A stretch of 6,810 nucleotides of DNA from Thermoactinomycetaceae bacterium (lineage in GTDB: Bacteria > Bacillota > Bacilli > Thermoactinomycetales > Thermoactinomycetaceae). Under the pieces are notes generated by a model. The model ran no database searches and had not been told where the DNA came from. It worked only from the letters and a program-made list of their open reading frames with translations. The translations under genes were made by a program, and so were the position numbers. This document shows, piece by piece, positions 1-6,202 of this stretch; the first letter of the stretch is position 1, and the number at the start of each line of letters is the position of its first letter. Location of the stretch: positions 1 through 6,810 of the forward strand of contig JANWJM010000047.1 in the NCBI GenBank assembly GCA_025449475.1, given 5' to 3'.

Positions 1-38
1 AGACACAGTACATATATCAGCGTTCTTCGGATTCCCAT
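1..38 (-). CDS. 5' end of a gene running off the window, hydrophobic N-terminus
   Basis: An ATG at 38-36 opens a frame that stays open to the window edge and reads MGIRRTLIYVLC. The start is supported by an AAGGTGA ribosome binding site at 50-44, five bases upstream. Basic residues followed by a hydrophobic run look like the beginning of a signal peptide or first membrane helix. The B12-box leader just upstream suggests a corrinoid-related product, for example a cobalt or cobalamin transport component (CbiM-type or BtuF-type proteins start this way), but twelve codons cannot identify it. An alternative frame from the ATG at 66-64 is also open to the edge but has a pyrimidine-rich upstream region and no ribosome binding site. 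Confidence 0.5.
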   Translation of the reverse strand, partial: MGIRRTLIYVLC

Positions 39-54
39 TTATTTCACCTTTCTT

Positions 55-104
55 GAACTCCTTCATAGGAGAGGAAGAAAGGAGTTCTCTTCTCTATCCT
101 CTCC
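55..104 (-). promoter_or_regulatory. Mutually exclusive hairpins between B12 box and start codon
   Basis: Two perfect stems interleave in the leader RNA. Stem A pairs 104-97 (GGAGAGGA) with 75-68 (TCCTCTCC). Stem B pairs 87-79 (GAACTCCTT) with 63-55 (AAGGAGTTC). The order a-b-a'-b' means they are exclusive unless they form a pseudoknot. A third small hairpin, 6 bp with a 3-nt loop, lies upstream at 120-106. No U-tract follows stem B, and the AAGGTGA ribosome binding site starts four bases after it. If this is a switch, it is more likely to act on translation initiation than as a terminator. This fits an expression platform for the B12-box element but is inferred from base pairing alone. Confidence 0.4.
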
Positions 105-138
105 CTTTCCTCGAAGGAAAATCATGGTTTCAAAATAA

Positions 139-240
139 GGCAGGTCTCCGGACTTGTCGTCCTCGTCTGCTTGCTTCGATCGCGAGGAAGTCGATCGACT
201 AAGCCCGTTTCAACTCCTGATTGCCTCCTAAAGCCCCTTT
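139..240 (-). promoter_or_regulatory. Cobalamin (B12) riboswitch-like element, apparently reduced
   Basis: On the minus strand, 155-139 reads AAGTCCGGAGACCTGCC, which fits the B12-box consensus (rAGYCMGgAgaCCkGCc) that closes the 3' side of cobalamin riboswitches. Upstream, 226-223 (GGCA) can pair with the terminal TGCC of the box (142-139). A stretch at 214-204 (GTTGAAACGGG) resembles the conserved segment that precedes the P3 stem in this class. A CCTCG/CGAGG pair (187-183 with 165-161) could form an arm. The central signatures expected between them (GGTGAAA-type and GCCCCCGC-type segments) are not visible, and only about 50 nt separate the two ends. The element may be a reduced variant, a decayed riboswitch, or a chance B12 box. 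It sits 5' of the gene starting at 38, the usual position for control of cobalamin transport or synthesis genes. Confidence 0.5.
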
Positions 241-246
241 ATTTCA

Positions 247-1524
247 TCAACTCTTTCTCTTTCTATAGATTCGGGACATATTTGGGGGATAAGCATGAAA
301 GTCGTTTTTCGTAAAAAATGGACGTCCCAAATCGGCATAGTCTTCCAAAGAGGACACAGAAATGCAACTATGCTCAGGATAACGAAAGGCAGTTAAATAA
401 CCACCAAATACACATCCTGTATCAATATTAACTGTTCGATTTTGGAACAAGGGTTCTTCGACTGGAGTGTGCCCATAAACCACCATCGCTTTACCGGTAT
501 AATGTCCTGCCCAATTACGACGGATGGGAAAGCCATACTGATCAAGTTCTCCTGTCGGATCACCATATAAAGCAAAACTACGCACAGCCCTCGAATGACG
601 ACCATGAAACGGTTCAATAAGACCCGCATGTGCAACCACCAAACGCCCTCGATCAAGCACATAATGATGAGGAAGCTGTTCTAAAAAACTCTTTAGCTTT
701 TCCATCCAAGCGGGCGACCGATCCTTCAATTGTTCCCATGTTTGCTCAAGACCAAATTTCATCTGGGTTTTCTGACCTTTTAGTTTTCGCAATAATCGAT
801 CATCGTGATTACCCATGACGCATCGTGCATCTCCCGTTGCAACCATATCCATTACAAGCTGTAAAACCCGTAGACTATCCGGACCTCGATCGACCAAATC
901 TCCAAGAAAAATCACTTTTCTTCCTTCTGGATGCTTCACACGAAAGGAAGTTTCTTCTCCGACTCCATATTGTTTGATCTGATAACCCAATTTTTTAAGC
1001 AACAGAGATAGCTCTTGAAAACAACCATGTATGTCACCAATGATATCGAATGGACCTTCTTCCTCTGTACGATCCACTATTAGCGGAATTCTTTCAACCG
1101 TTGCTTGTCCCATCTCTTCCAGCGACATAAAAGTATGAAAGTAATGAAACCCTTCTCCCTTTATTCGACTTTTCTCCTTTTGCAGTGGGAAATCGAATAA
1201 AATCCCGACCAAGATTACATGATGCCTTTGCGCCATCGAGATCAGCTGTTTTCGCTCCTCCTCTTTCATAGATGGCGTATCAATCACTGTTAATTTTCCT
1301 GCCGCTAAACGCTTTTCCGCAGCATAACACATGGCTTCAAATGCTGCTTTCGAAGCTGAGCGATTCGTAAGATGATCCACCATCCATCGATGAAAATCAT
1401 CCGAGGTAACGATTTCTGAATCTCGAAAATACTTTTTTAAAAATGTCGACTTTCCCGTTCCAGAAGCTCCGATCAGCACAACGAGCGATAACTTGGGGAT
1501 CTCAATTTTCATCTTTTTCACCAC
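247..1524 (-). CDS. pnkp: Pnkp-type polynucleotide kinase-phosphatase, two-domain, no ligase
   Basis: A 425-residue predicted cytoplasmic protein. Residues 1-158 form a P-loop kinase domain: Walker A GASGTGKST at 19-27, a D43-x-x-R46 pair after it, and R120 where Clostridium thermocellum Pnkp has its essential Arg116. Residues 159-425 form a binuclear metallophosphatase: GDIHG 163-167, GDLVDRG 208-214, GNHD 238-241, HAG 299-301, GHTP 351-354 and D368. As I recall the C. thermocellum ligands (D187, D233, N263, H323, H376, D392), the spacings match within one residue, which favours Pnkp over the shorter PrpE Ap4A hydrolases. The family phosphorylates 5'-OH ends and removes 2',3'-cyclic or 3'-phosphates in RNA repair. 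The C-terminal ligase of full Pnkp (about 870 residues) is absent, and the kinase is about 27 residues short after R120. The GTG start is five bases from AGAGGA; GTG at 1521 is possible. The gene has its own promoter region. Confidence 0.88.
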   Translation of the reverse strand: MVKKMKIEIPKLSLVVLIGASGTGKSTFLKKYFRDSEIVTSDDFHRWMVDHLTNRSASKAAFEAMCYAAEKRLAAGKLTVIDTPSMKEEERKQLISMAQRHHVILVGILFDFPLQKEKSRIKGEGFHYFHTFMSLEEMGQATVERIPLIVDRTEEEGPFDIIGDIHGCFQELSLLLKKLGYQIKQYGVGEETSFRVKHPEGRKVIFLGDLVDRGPDSLRVLQLVMDMVATGDARCVMGNHDDRLLRKLKGQKTQMKFGLEQTWEQLKDRSPAWMEKLKSFLEQLPHHYVLDRGRLVVAHAGLIEPFHGRHSRAVRSFALYGDPTGELDQYGFPIRRNWAGHYTGKAMVVYGHTPVEEPLFQNRTVNIDTGCVFGGYLTAFRYPEHSCISVSSLEDYADLGRPFFTKNDFHAYPPNMSRIYRKRKS

Positions 1525-1529
1525 GCAAA

Positions 1530-1535
1530 TCCTCT
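1530..1535 (-). promoter_or_regulatory. Ribosome binding site of the pnkp gene
   Basis: AGAGGA on the minus strand lies five bases before GTG 1524 and eight before GTG 1521, but 17 before the first in-frame ATG (1512). This spacing favours one of the two GTG codons as the start. Confidence 0.65.
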
Positions 1536-1544
1536 GAAATTAAT

Positions 1545-1573
1545 ATTATATTCTATGTCCGGCGTGGTAACCA
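1545..1573 (-). promoter_or_regulatory. Proximal sigma-A-like promoter candidate for pnkp
   Basis: A perfect -10 TATAAT (1550-1545) is preceded after 17 bases by TGGTTA (1573-1568), a weak -35. The -35 lies inside GTGGTTACCAC (1574-1564 on +), an inverted repeat with 5-bp arms around one base, which could be an operator. The transcript would have a leader of only about 15 nt before the GTG. Confidence 0.4.
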
Positions 1574-1620
1574 CTTTTTTGAGGAAGTTTCTATGTAACG
1601 ATGATTAAAATATGAAACTC

Positions 1621-1649
1621 AATATAATATTCTTATTTTACCATGTGAA
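1621..1649 (-). promoter_or_regulatory. Distal sigma-A-like promoter candidate for pnkp
   Basis: TTCACA (1649-1644) and TATATT (1626-1621) are separated by exactly 17 bases. Each matches five of six positions of the sigma-A consensus. Transcription would begin near 1614 and leave a leader of about 90 nt. This is the best-scoring promoter I can see in this intergenic region. Confidence 0.5.
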
Positions 1650-1778
1650 TCGCCACAACTCACGAAAATGGCACCGTTAAAACCATAATTTTTTCTTAAG
1701 AAGTTTGTAACGATTAACCACTTTCTCAAACAAGAAGAGCAGATTCGATCCAATCCAGACCCCGACAAATGGCGTTAA

Positions 1779-2318
1779 CTATTTTCTCCAGCGACGTATT
1801 CGTAATCCTTTGCGCAACCACTTCGGTCGGTGAATAGTAAGCATTCCAGCAATCGAGAGAACAAGAATCCAGAGGTATAATTGAGCTGCAAAGAAGATCA
1901 AACAGAGCAAAAATGCGATGATAGCCAAAAAGAACGAGCCCACAAACGTTCTTGTGATCAGCAAGCTTAATAGATAAACGCCTAGGCTAATGAGAATAAA
2001 AATAGGACTAATCACCAAAAGTGCTCCAGCCGCAACCGACCAGCCATTTCGCGGATGACGAGATGGGAAACATGGACACATCTCACCCAAAACGACAAAA
2101 ATGACAGCCACATGGGCGGCAACGATTCCAGCAATCATCCAAGCGATCAATACGGCCACAGCCCCTTTAGCCATATCCAGTAAGAATATGTTTAGAAGAT
2201 CTCGGATTCGCACCGTCCGAAAAGCCGAATAATCGGAAGGTAGAAAAGCTTTGGAAGTGGGTGAGAGTGGAATCGAACCGATCAAGTAAGCGAATAAGCA
2301 AGCGACGATGAAACTCAA
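1779..2318 (-). CDS. Degenerate PlsY-like membrane protein, catalytic motifs lost
   Basis: A 179-residue, mostly hydrophobic protein with about five membrane segments, close to the usual PlsY length. PlsY acylates glycerol 3-phosphate with acyl phosphate to start phospholipid synthesis. Relationship is shown by GSIP at 14-17, LLDMAKG at 46-52, the PCF block at 82-84 followed by a segment in the position of motif 2, LITRTFVGS at 120-128, and HR at 163-164. The residues that matter for catalysis are missing: no SGNxGATN-type motif 1 after residue 18, GH replaced by GE (78-79), the GGKG glycines of motif 2 replaced by NGWS (91-94), and motif 3 reduced to IHRPKW. I infer a non-catalytic or repurposed paralogue; an intact PlsY probably exists elsewhere. 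The start is TTG, because no ATG occurs until residue 49 and a strong ribosome binding site lies in place. It is coupled to the upstream ykvI-like gene. Confidence 0.7.
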   Translation of the reverse strand: MSFIVACLFAYLIGSIPLSPTSKAFLPSDYSAFRTVRIRDLLNIFLLDMAKGAVAVLIAWMIAGIVAAHVAVIFVVLGEMCPCFPSRHPRNGWSVAAGALLVISPIFILISLGVYLLSLLITRTFVGSFFLAIIAFLLCLIFFAAQLYLWILVLSIAGMLTIHRPKWLRKGLRIRRWRK

Positions 2319-2326
2319 ACTATTTT

Positions 2327-2333
2327 CCCCCTT
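2327..2333 (-). promoter_or_regulatory. Ribosome binding site overlapping the ykvI stop codon
   Basis: AAGGGGG on the minus strand shares its first two bases with the TAA stop (2334-2332) of the upstream gene and lies eight bases before the TTG start at 2318. The overlap supports translational coupling of the two membrane-protein genes and decides the TTG start. Confidence 0.65.
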
Positions 2334-3372
2334 AAGCTTGCGGAACCTTTCGGATGATTAAAAGGATCAACACTAGAAGACCACAATAGCCAAAAGCCGG
2401 ATAAAGGTAACGAATCAAAACAGGAAAGCCCACGAGTGAACAAAGATACGCGCATAAAAAGATGAGCGCACTGATAACGGAAAGTTGAAATGAGAACACT
2501 TTTTGTATATTCACGGCTAACCCATAAATATTGCCAATCAGTGTGGTAAAAATCTCACCCCACATCACAACTAAAAATAAGACTTTGAATATGATTCCAA
2601 GTTGATGAATAATAAAGGCCATAGGAATTTCAAGCTCTTTCACCTGCAAAAAATATAACTGCATAGCCAAATAGCTAATCCCTAGCATCAGACCGAGTCC
2701 GATCCCACCGATCCATCCACCCAAACGCAACGTTTTCTCATCTTGAATTTCAGCGCCAAGCGGGACCAAAACTGCTTGAGACATTGCTAAATTAAAAGCC
2801 ACATAGGTGATCGCCGAAACCCACCAACTCTTCCCTGATTCCAAAGACAAATCATGAAATATACTATTACTTGGATCGAGCCAAAAACAATTGATTGCGA
2901 TAAGAATCATAAAGACAAGCATCAAAGGGACGACCAACGAATTGATCGATAAGATCCCTTCCATCCCGTGGACAATCACGAAAAACGCCAAAATCGACGT
3001 AAGGATGACTCCAACGTGAAAAGAGATTCCTAACTGCTCTTCCGCCATTGCCCCTGTTCCAGATAACATCGCTGTAATAACACCAAAAAGAATAATTCCC
3101 ACAAATAGACTCATCCATCTTCCGAGACGAGGTCCAAATAAAAAGTTGTTAAATTCTTCATAGGAGGTTGCTTTTAATTTTGCGCTGATTACCATCATTC
3201 GTGTACCTAGCCATGAAAACAGAATAAAACTGACAAGTATTCCCCAAAAACCATAAAATCCATAGACCGCAAAGAATTGAAAAATTTCCTGACCAGAAGC
3301 AAATCCTGCGCCGACAACGGTTCCGATATAGGTAAAACCAATGCGGATGGCTTGAATCGTTCTCTGTGGCAA
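2332..3372 (-). CDS. ykvI: YkvI-family membrane protein (APC-superfamily-like transporter)
   Basis: A 346-residue integral membrane protein with about ten hydrophobic segments, roughly at 10-33, 38-60, 86-110, 118-137, 141-164, 185-207, 220-242, 259-282, 296-313 and 323-341. The first segment carries TYIGTVVGAGFASGQEI (14-30), a glycine-rich, probably unwound helix that I recognise as the signature of Bacillus YkvI. Such broken first helices are typical of LeuT-fold secondary transporters and bind substrate or ions there. The substrate is unknown, and function is inferred from fold only. The start is TTG, seven bases from a very strong AGAGGAGGGG site. An ATG at 3379 lies directly after that site but in another frame, which encodes an unrelated 73-codon shadow. 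The gene is separated from the PBP gene by a terminator and precedes the plsY-like gene by 13 nt, so the two probably form one operon. I see no convincing promoter in the 90 bp upstream. Confidence 0.78.
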   Translation of the reverse strand: MPQRTIQAIRIGFTYIGTVVGAGFASGQEIFQFFAVYGFYGFWGILVSFILFSWLGTRMMVISAKLKATSYEEFNNFLFGPRLGRWMSLFVGIILFGVITAMLSGTGAMAEEQLGISFHVGVILTSILAFFVIVHGMEGILSINSLVVPLMLVFMILIAINCFWLDPSNSIFHDLSLESGKSWWVSAITYVAFNLAMSQAVLVPLGAEIQDEKTLRLGGWIGGIGLGLMLGISYLAMQLYFLQVKELEIPMAFIIHQLGIIFKVLFLVVMWGEIFTTLIGNIYGLAVNIQKVFSFQLSVISALIFLCAYLCSLVGFPVLIRYLYPAFGYCGLLVLILLIIRKVPQA

Positions 3373-3379
3373 TTTCCAT

Positions 3380-3389
3380 CCCCTCCTCT
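3380..3389 (-). promoter_or_regulatory. Ribosome binding site fixing the ykvI TTG start
   Basis: AGAGGAGGGG on the minus strand is seven bases upstream of TTG 3372. The out-of-frame ATG at 3379 directly abuts the site, too close for efficient initiation, so TTG is preferred. Confidence 0.65.
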
Positions 3390-3433
3390 TGCTATATGAC
3401 TAGTTTATGGAGCGAAAGGAAGAGATAGAACCG

Positions 3434-3451
3434 TTGCTCATTCAGGAGCAA
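3434..3451. repeat. Small inverted repeat upstream of ykvI
   Basis: TTGCTC at 3434-3439 pairs perfectly with GAGCAA at 3446-3451 across a 6-nt loop. It lies between the PBP terminator and the ykvI start, where the ykvI promoter must be. It might be an operator or an RNA hairpin; at six base pairs chance is also possible. Confidence 0.35.
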
Positions 3452-3453
3452 AG

Positions 3454-3488
3454 AAAACAAAAAAAGACTACTGAAAATCAGTAGTCTT
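3454..3488 (-). terminator. Intrinsic terminator after the PBP gene
   Basis: On the minus strand an 11-bp perfect stem (AAGACTACTGA, 3488-3478, with TCAGTAGTCTT, 3474-3464) encloses a 3-nt loop. It is followed by seven Ts, a G and four more Ts. It begins 27 bases after the PBP stop codon and insulates the ykvI-plsY pair. No T-tract follows on the + strand, so it works in one direction. Confidence 0.93.
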
Positions 3489-3515
3489 GAAATCAGTATA
3501 TGAGATTTCTATTCG

Positions 3516-6143
3516 TTAGAACGGAAAACCTCCGCCGTCATTCTCTCCCATTTCATCACTGCCACCAGGACGATATCCGCCACGTTCACCGCCAAACCCT
3601 CGCTGGTTATTACCACCAGGTCTTTCACCTCGTTCATCGCCATCTCCACCTTGTCGCTGGTTATCCCGACAATTTGGATTCCATGGAGGACAATCATTTC
3701 CATCTCCCTGACCATCACACCATGGGAGACCAGGATTATCTCGACACTGTTGTCTACACGATGGATCATTGGGTGATTCGTTACAGTTTGTTTCTTGTTG
3801 ATCATTATTTTGTTGTGAAGAGACTTTAACAGTGATCGTGTTCGATTCTTTCCGCATATTATTGGCAGGATCATTCGCCACCACTTTATAGGTGTAAGAC
3901 TTTCCACCTATGATCTGCTCAAATACATTTGGAATTTCAATATTTGTATCTGAAAAACTGGTTGCGGGTGTGGTTGCGATTTTTTGTCCATCTCGATAGA
4001 CATCGTAGCTGACATTCTCTCCGAGGTTGGTCCAGCTCAACTGAACAGCCTGGATATTTGGATTATACTTCCCGCTTAAGCTTAAACCTTTTGCTTGCAG
4101 CGGAACGGGAGGCTCAGGAACCCCTGGATTCTTAAATGTAAGTTTGGGTTTACCCTTATGTGCTTCATCCATAATCTCTCGAAAAATCGGACCCGCATGC
4201 CGTCCTCCAGATAGCGTGATGGGATCTTCTCCAGGCATATTATAGATGAAGGATGCATTGACATACTGTGGTGTGAAACCGACAAAATAGGCTTCTTTTC
4301 CTTCATTGGTCGTTCCGGTTTTTCCAGCCGTCTGACGACCATCTGATAATTTTGCCTGTGTTCCTGTACCGCTTTCCACAACCTCAATCAACATTCTTGT
4401 CATATAATAGGCAGTCTTTTTGTCGAATACCTTTTCTTTTTTGGGTTCCCGCTCTGGCTCCTTCACTTCGAATTTTCCATCTTCATCCAAATCTTGATGA
4501 ATCTCCTTCACTGCATGAGCCTCGATATAGACCCCGTTGTTCACAAATACCGAGTAAGCTTGCGCCATCTCCAATGCAGTGACTCCTTTGGTCAATCCGC
4601 CCAGAGCCAATGGTGAGTACCCTTTGTCATTTTCCTGCAAATCCAATCCCAATTTACGTCCATAATCCCATGCTGGACCTAATTTCACATGATCCCTTAA
4701 CAAGCTAATGGTACTGAGGTTATAGGAGTTTTTCACTGTCTCCATCATTGGCACTTGCCCTCTAGGTCCTCCAATGGCATTTTTGGGACGCCATCCACCG
4801 ATATTAATGGGTGAGTCATCCAATATGTAATGCTCATTGATCTTCCCGCCGGACAATTCAATGGCTGGTGAATAGACCGTTAGTGGTTTGATGGATGATC
4901 CAGGCTGTACTTTCTCCTCCGTACTTCGAATGGGGAATCCACTACCGATATATTTTCGTCCTCCCCCAATTGCTACGATTAAGCCTGTTTTTGGATCTAT
5001 TGTAATCGAACCGCCATCAAGATGTTGAATATCCTTGTAGGTAGAATCATTCTTTAAGACTTCATCAGTCTTTTGTTGGACTTTTACATCTAACCCTGTA
5101 TAGATCCGATAACCTCTACGACCTAAATCATCGGCCGTGATATTATAACGAGAAGTGATTTCATCAATGACAAATTCCTTATAAGCGGCCAATTTATCGG
5201 TTGAATCTGCAAACTGTTTTCGTCCTTCTTCCTTACATCCCAAATCTTTTTTTAAAGCTTCTTGTAATTCAGCTTCAGTAATAATCGGTGGACGAATGTA
5301 GTCCTCAGCCATTTCTCTCAACACAACGTCTCGACGATCTTTCGCTGCCTTCCGCTTCTCAGGATTTTCACTAAAACAATTGTATTTATTTGGAGCTTTT
5401 GGTAATCCTGCTAAATAAGCAATCTCATGGGGCTCCAACTTATCTTTGGTCACATCTTTATTAAAATAGTATTTGGACGCCATTTGAATGCCGTATACTT
5501 GCTGACCAAATAGAATAAAGTTTAAATAAGCCTCTAAAATTTTCGGTTTACCATAGGTTCGTTCCATATTCAGTGCAGTTGCAATCTCTTTGATCTTCCG
5601 GCTATATTTCTTCTCCCGGTCTTCCAAGATCACATTCCCTGCAACCTGCATGGTAATGGTACTCGCTCCCTGTGCTTTTCCTCCACTTTTGATATTGGTC
5701 CAGATCGCACGTCCCATTCCATAATAGTCAACACCTGAATGATCATAAAAGCGAGCATCTTCTACTTTTACAAAGGCTTCAGGTAGACCAGGATTTACTT
5801 TTTGAATATCCTCGATCTTTACATACTCGCGCTTCACACCAATTTTCATCACAGGCTTCTTATTGATATCATAGATCGTAGATGCATATTCAATCTCATC
5901 CAACTTTTTTAAATCGACTGTTTTAGCCTGCATAAATAAAGCCGAACAACCTCCGACAACCAATAACACGGCTGTCAGCAGTACCAATAGAAGCCATTTC
6001 CAGCTAAAAAGCCGTTTAAATCCACCTCCTCGCCCCTTCGAGGAGCCCCTTCTCGAACGAGACGACCGAGAACCGACTCGAACCGTTCTCGAACGGGAAG
6101 GTAATGGGCCAAGTGGATTACTCCCCCTGTTAAATTCGTCCAT
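3516..6143 (-). CDS. Bifunctional class A penicillin-binding protein with Cys-rich tail
   Basis: An 875-residue cell-wall synthase that polymerises lipid II and cross-links peptidoglycan outside the membrane. Residues 1-47 are cytoplasmic and Ser/Arg-rich; one helix spans 48-70. The GT51 glycosyltransferase shows EDARFYDH with catalytic Glu128, QGASTITMQ at 158-166, RKIKE with Glu186, and ILEAYLNFILFG. The transpeptidase has nucleophile Ser416 in SSIK (416-419), SYN (473-475) and KTGT (608-611), so both active sites look intact. An FN3-like module follows (about 678-776). The last 100 residues are Gly/Asn/Asp/Arg-rich with six cysteines at 787, 796, 800, 809, 818 and 825, which is unusual for a PBP. 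The ATG at 6143 is chosen because GGGAGGG precedes it by eight bases; a TTG ten codons upstream has no suitable site. Closest in architecture to Bacillus PBP1A-type proteins (PonA); exact orthology is uncertain. A terminator follows. Confidence 0.95.
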   Translation of the reverse strand: MDEFNRGSNPLGPLPSRSRTVRVGSRSSRSRRGSSKGRGGGFKRLFSWKWLLLVLLTAVLLVVGGCSALFMQAKTVDLKKLDEIEYASTIYDINKKPVMKIGVKREYVKIEDIQKVNPGLPEAFVKVEDARFYDHSGVDYYGMGRAIWTNIKSGGKAQGASTITMQVAGNVILEDREKKYSRKIKEIATALNMERTYGKPKILEAYLNFILFGQQVYGIQMASKYYFNKDVTKDKLEPHEIAYLAGLPKAPNKYNCFSENPEKRKAAKDRRDVVLREMAEDYIRPPIITEAELQEALKKDLGCKEEGRKQFADSTDKLAAYKEFVIDEITSRYNITADDLGRRGYRIYTGLDVKVQQKTDEVLKNDSTYKDIQHLDGGSITIDPKTGLIVAIGGGRKYIGSGFPIRSTEEKVQPGSSIKPLTVYSPAIELSGGKINEHYILDDSPINIGGWRPKNAIGGPRGQVPMMETVKNSYNLSTISLLRDHVKLGPAWDYGRKLGLDLQENDKGYSPLALGGLTKGVTALEMAQAYSVFVNNGVYIEAHAVKEIHQDLDEDGKFEVKEPEREPKKEKVFDKKTAYYMTRMLIEVVESGTGTQAKLSDGRQTAGKTGTTNEGKEAYFVGFTPQYVNASFIYNMPGEDPITLSGGRHAGPIFREIMDEAHKGKPKLTFKNPGVPEPPVPLQAKGLSLSGKYNPNIQAVQLSWTNLGENVSYDVYRDGQKIATTPATSFSDTNIEIPNVFEQIIGGKSYTYKVVANDPANNMRKESNTITVKVSSQQNNDQQETNCNESPNDPSCRQQCRDNPGLPWCDGQGDGNDCPPWNPNCRDNQRQGGDGDERGERPGGNNQRGFGGERGGYRPGGSDEMGENDGGGFPF

Positions 6144-6151
6144 CCATAAAA

Positions 6152-6158
6152 CCCTCCC
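6152..6158 (-). promoter_or_regulatory. Ribosome binding site fixing the PBP start
   Basis: GGGAGGG on the minus strand lies eight bases before ATG 6143. It lies within the ten extra codons that a TTG start at 6173 would add, so the shorter form is preferred. A second ATG at 6147 is in another frame. Confidence 0.7.
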
Positions 6159-6173
6159 AAAACAATCAATCAA

Positions 6174-6202
6174 ATTATATTTCTATTATTAAATGACAAT
6201 CA
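6174..6202 (-). promoter_or_regulatory. Proximal promoter candidate for the PBP gene
   Basis: A perfect TATAAT (6179-6174) has TGATTG 17 bases upstream (6202-6197), a poor -35. That hexamer lies inside the palindrome at 6191-6205, so a bound repressor would block it. Support is the -10 and spacing only. Confidence 0.3.

Larger units (their letters stand above)
1525..1778. other. AT-rich intergenic region with a diverged direct repeat
   Basis: This 254-bp gap separates the plsY-like and pnkp genes. I see no gene in it; the small frames starting with ATG end within a few codons. No GC-rich terminator follows the plsY-like stop; there is only an AT-rich palindrome, TTCTTAAGAA at 1694-1703. Two related copies of a motif occur on the + strand at 1575-1606 and 1689-1715: a T-tract, then GAAGTTT, then GTAACGAT, then TTA, with small gaps in register. 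AACCACTTT also occurs beside each copy (1569-1577 and 1716-1724). The copies flank the distal promoter. Confidence 0.5.

Noticed and set aside
1..66. An alternative start at ATG 66-64, open to the window edge in another frame
   Set aside because: The upstream sequence is pyrimidine-rich with no ribosome binding site, and the ATG lies inside a hairpin loop; ATG 38 has AAGGTGA at ideal spacing.
63..125. A 20-codon open frame on the minus strand starting ATG 125 in the B12-box leader, a possible leader peptide
   Set aside because: No ribosome binding site precedes the ATG, and the purine/pyrimidine tract it crosses is better explained by the paired stems.
158..166. STITMQ instead of the common STITQQ in the PBP glycosyltransferase motif, as a possible defect (PBP residues 158-166, encoded within 5640-5680)
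   Set aside because: The same Met variant is known in PBP1C-type glycosyltransferases, and both catalytic glutamates are present.
231..241. AAAGGGGCTTT after the pnkp stop as a terminator
   Set aside because: Only four base pairs with no U-tract; it is more likely part of the B12-box leader.
3158..3379. A 73-codon minus-strand frame beginning ATG 3379 directly behind the strong ribosome binding site
   Set aside because: It has no spacing from the binding site, its product lacks membrane or domain character, and it overlaps the well-supported YkvI frame.
3500..3829. A 109-codon plus-strand frame rich in His and Asp, which could be taken for a metal-binding protein
   Set aside because: It is the antisense of the Gly/Asn/Asp-rich PBP tail, and the composition follows from that; no ribosome binding site or promoter supports it.
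6141..6173. TTG at 6173 as the PBP start, adding ten residues
   Set aside because: The added segment contains the GGGAGGG ribosome binding site for ATG 6143, and no comparable site lies before the TTG.
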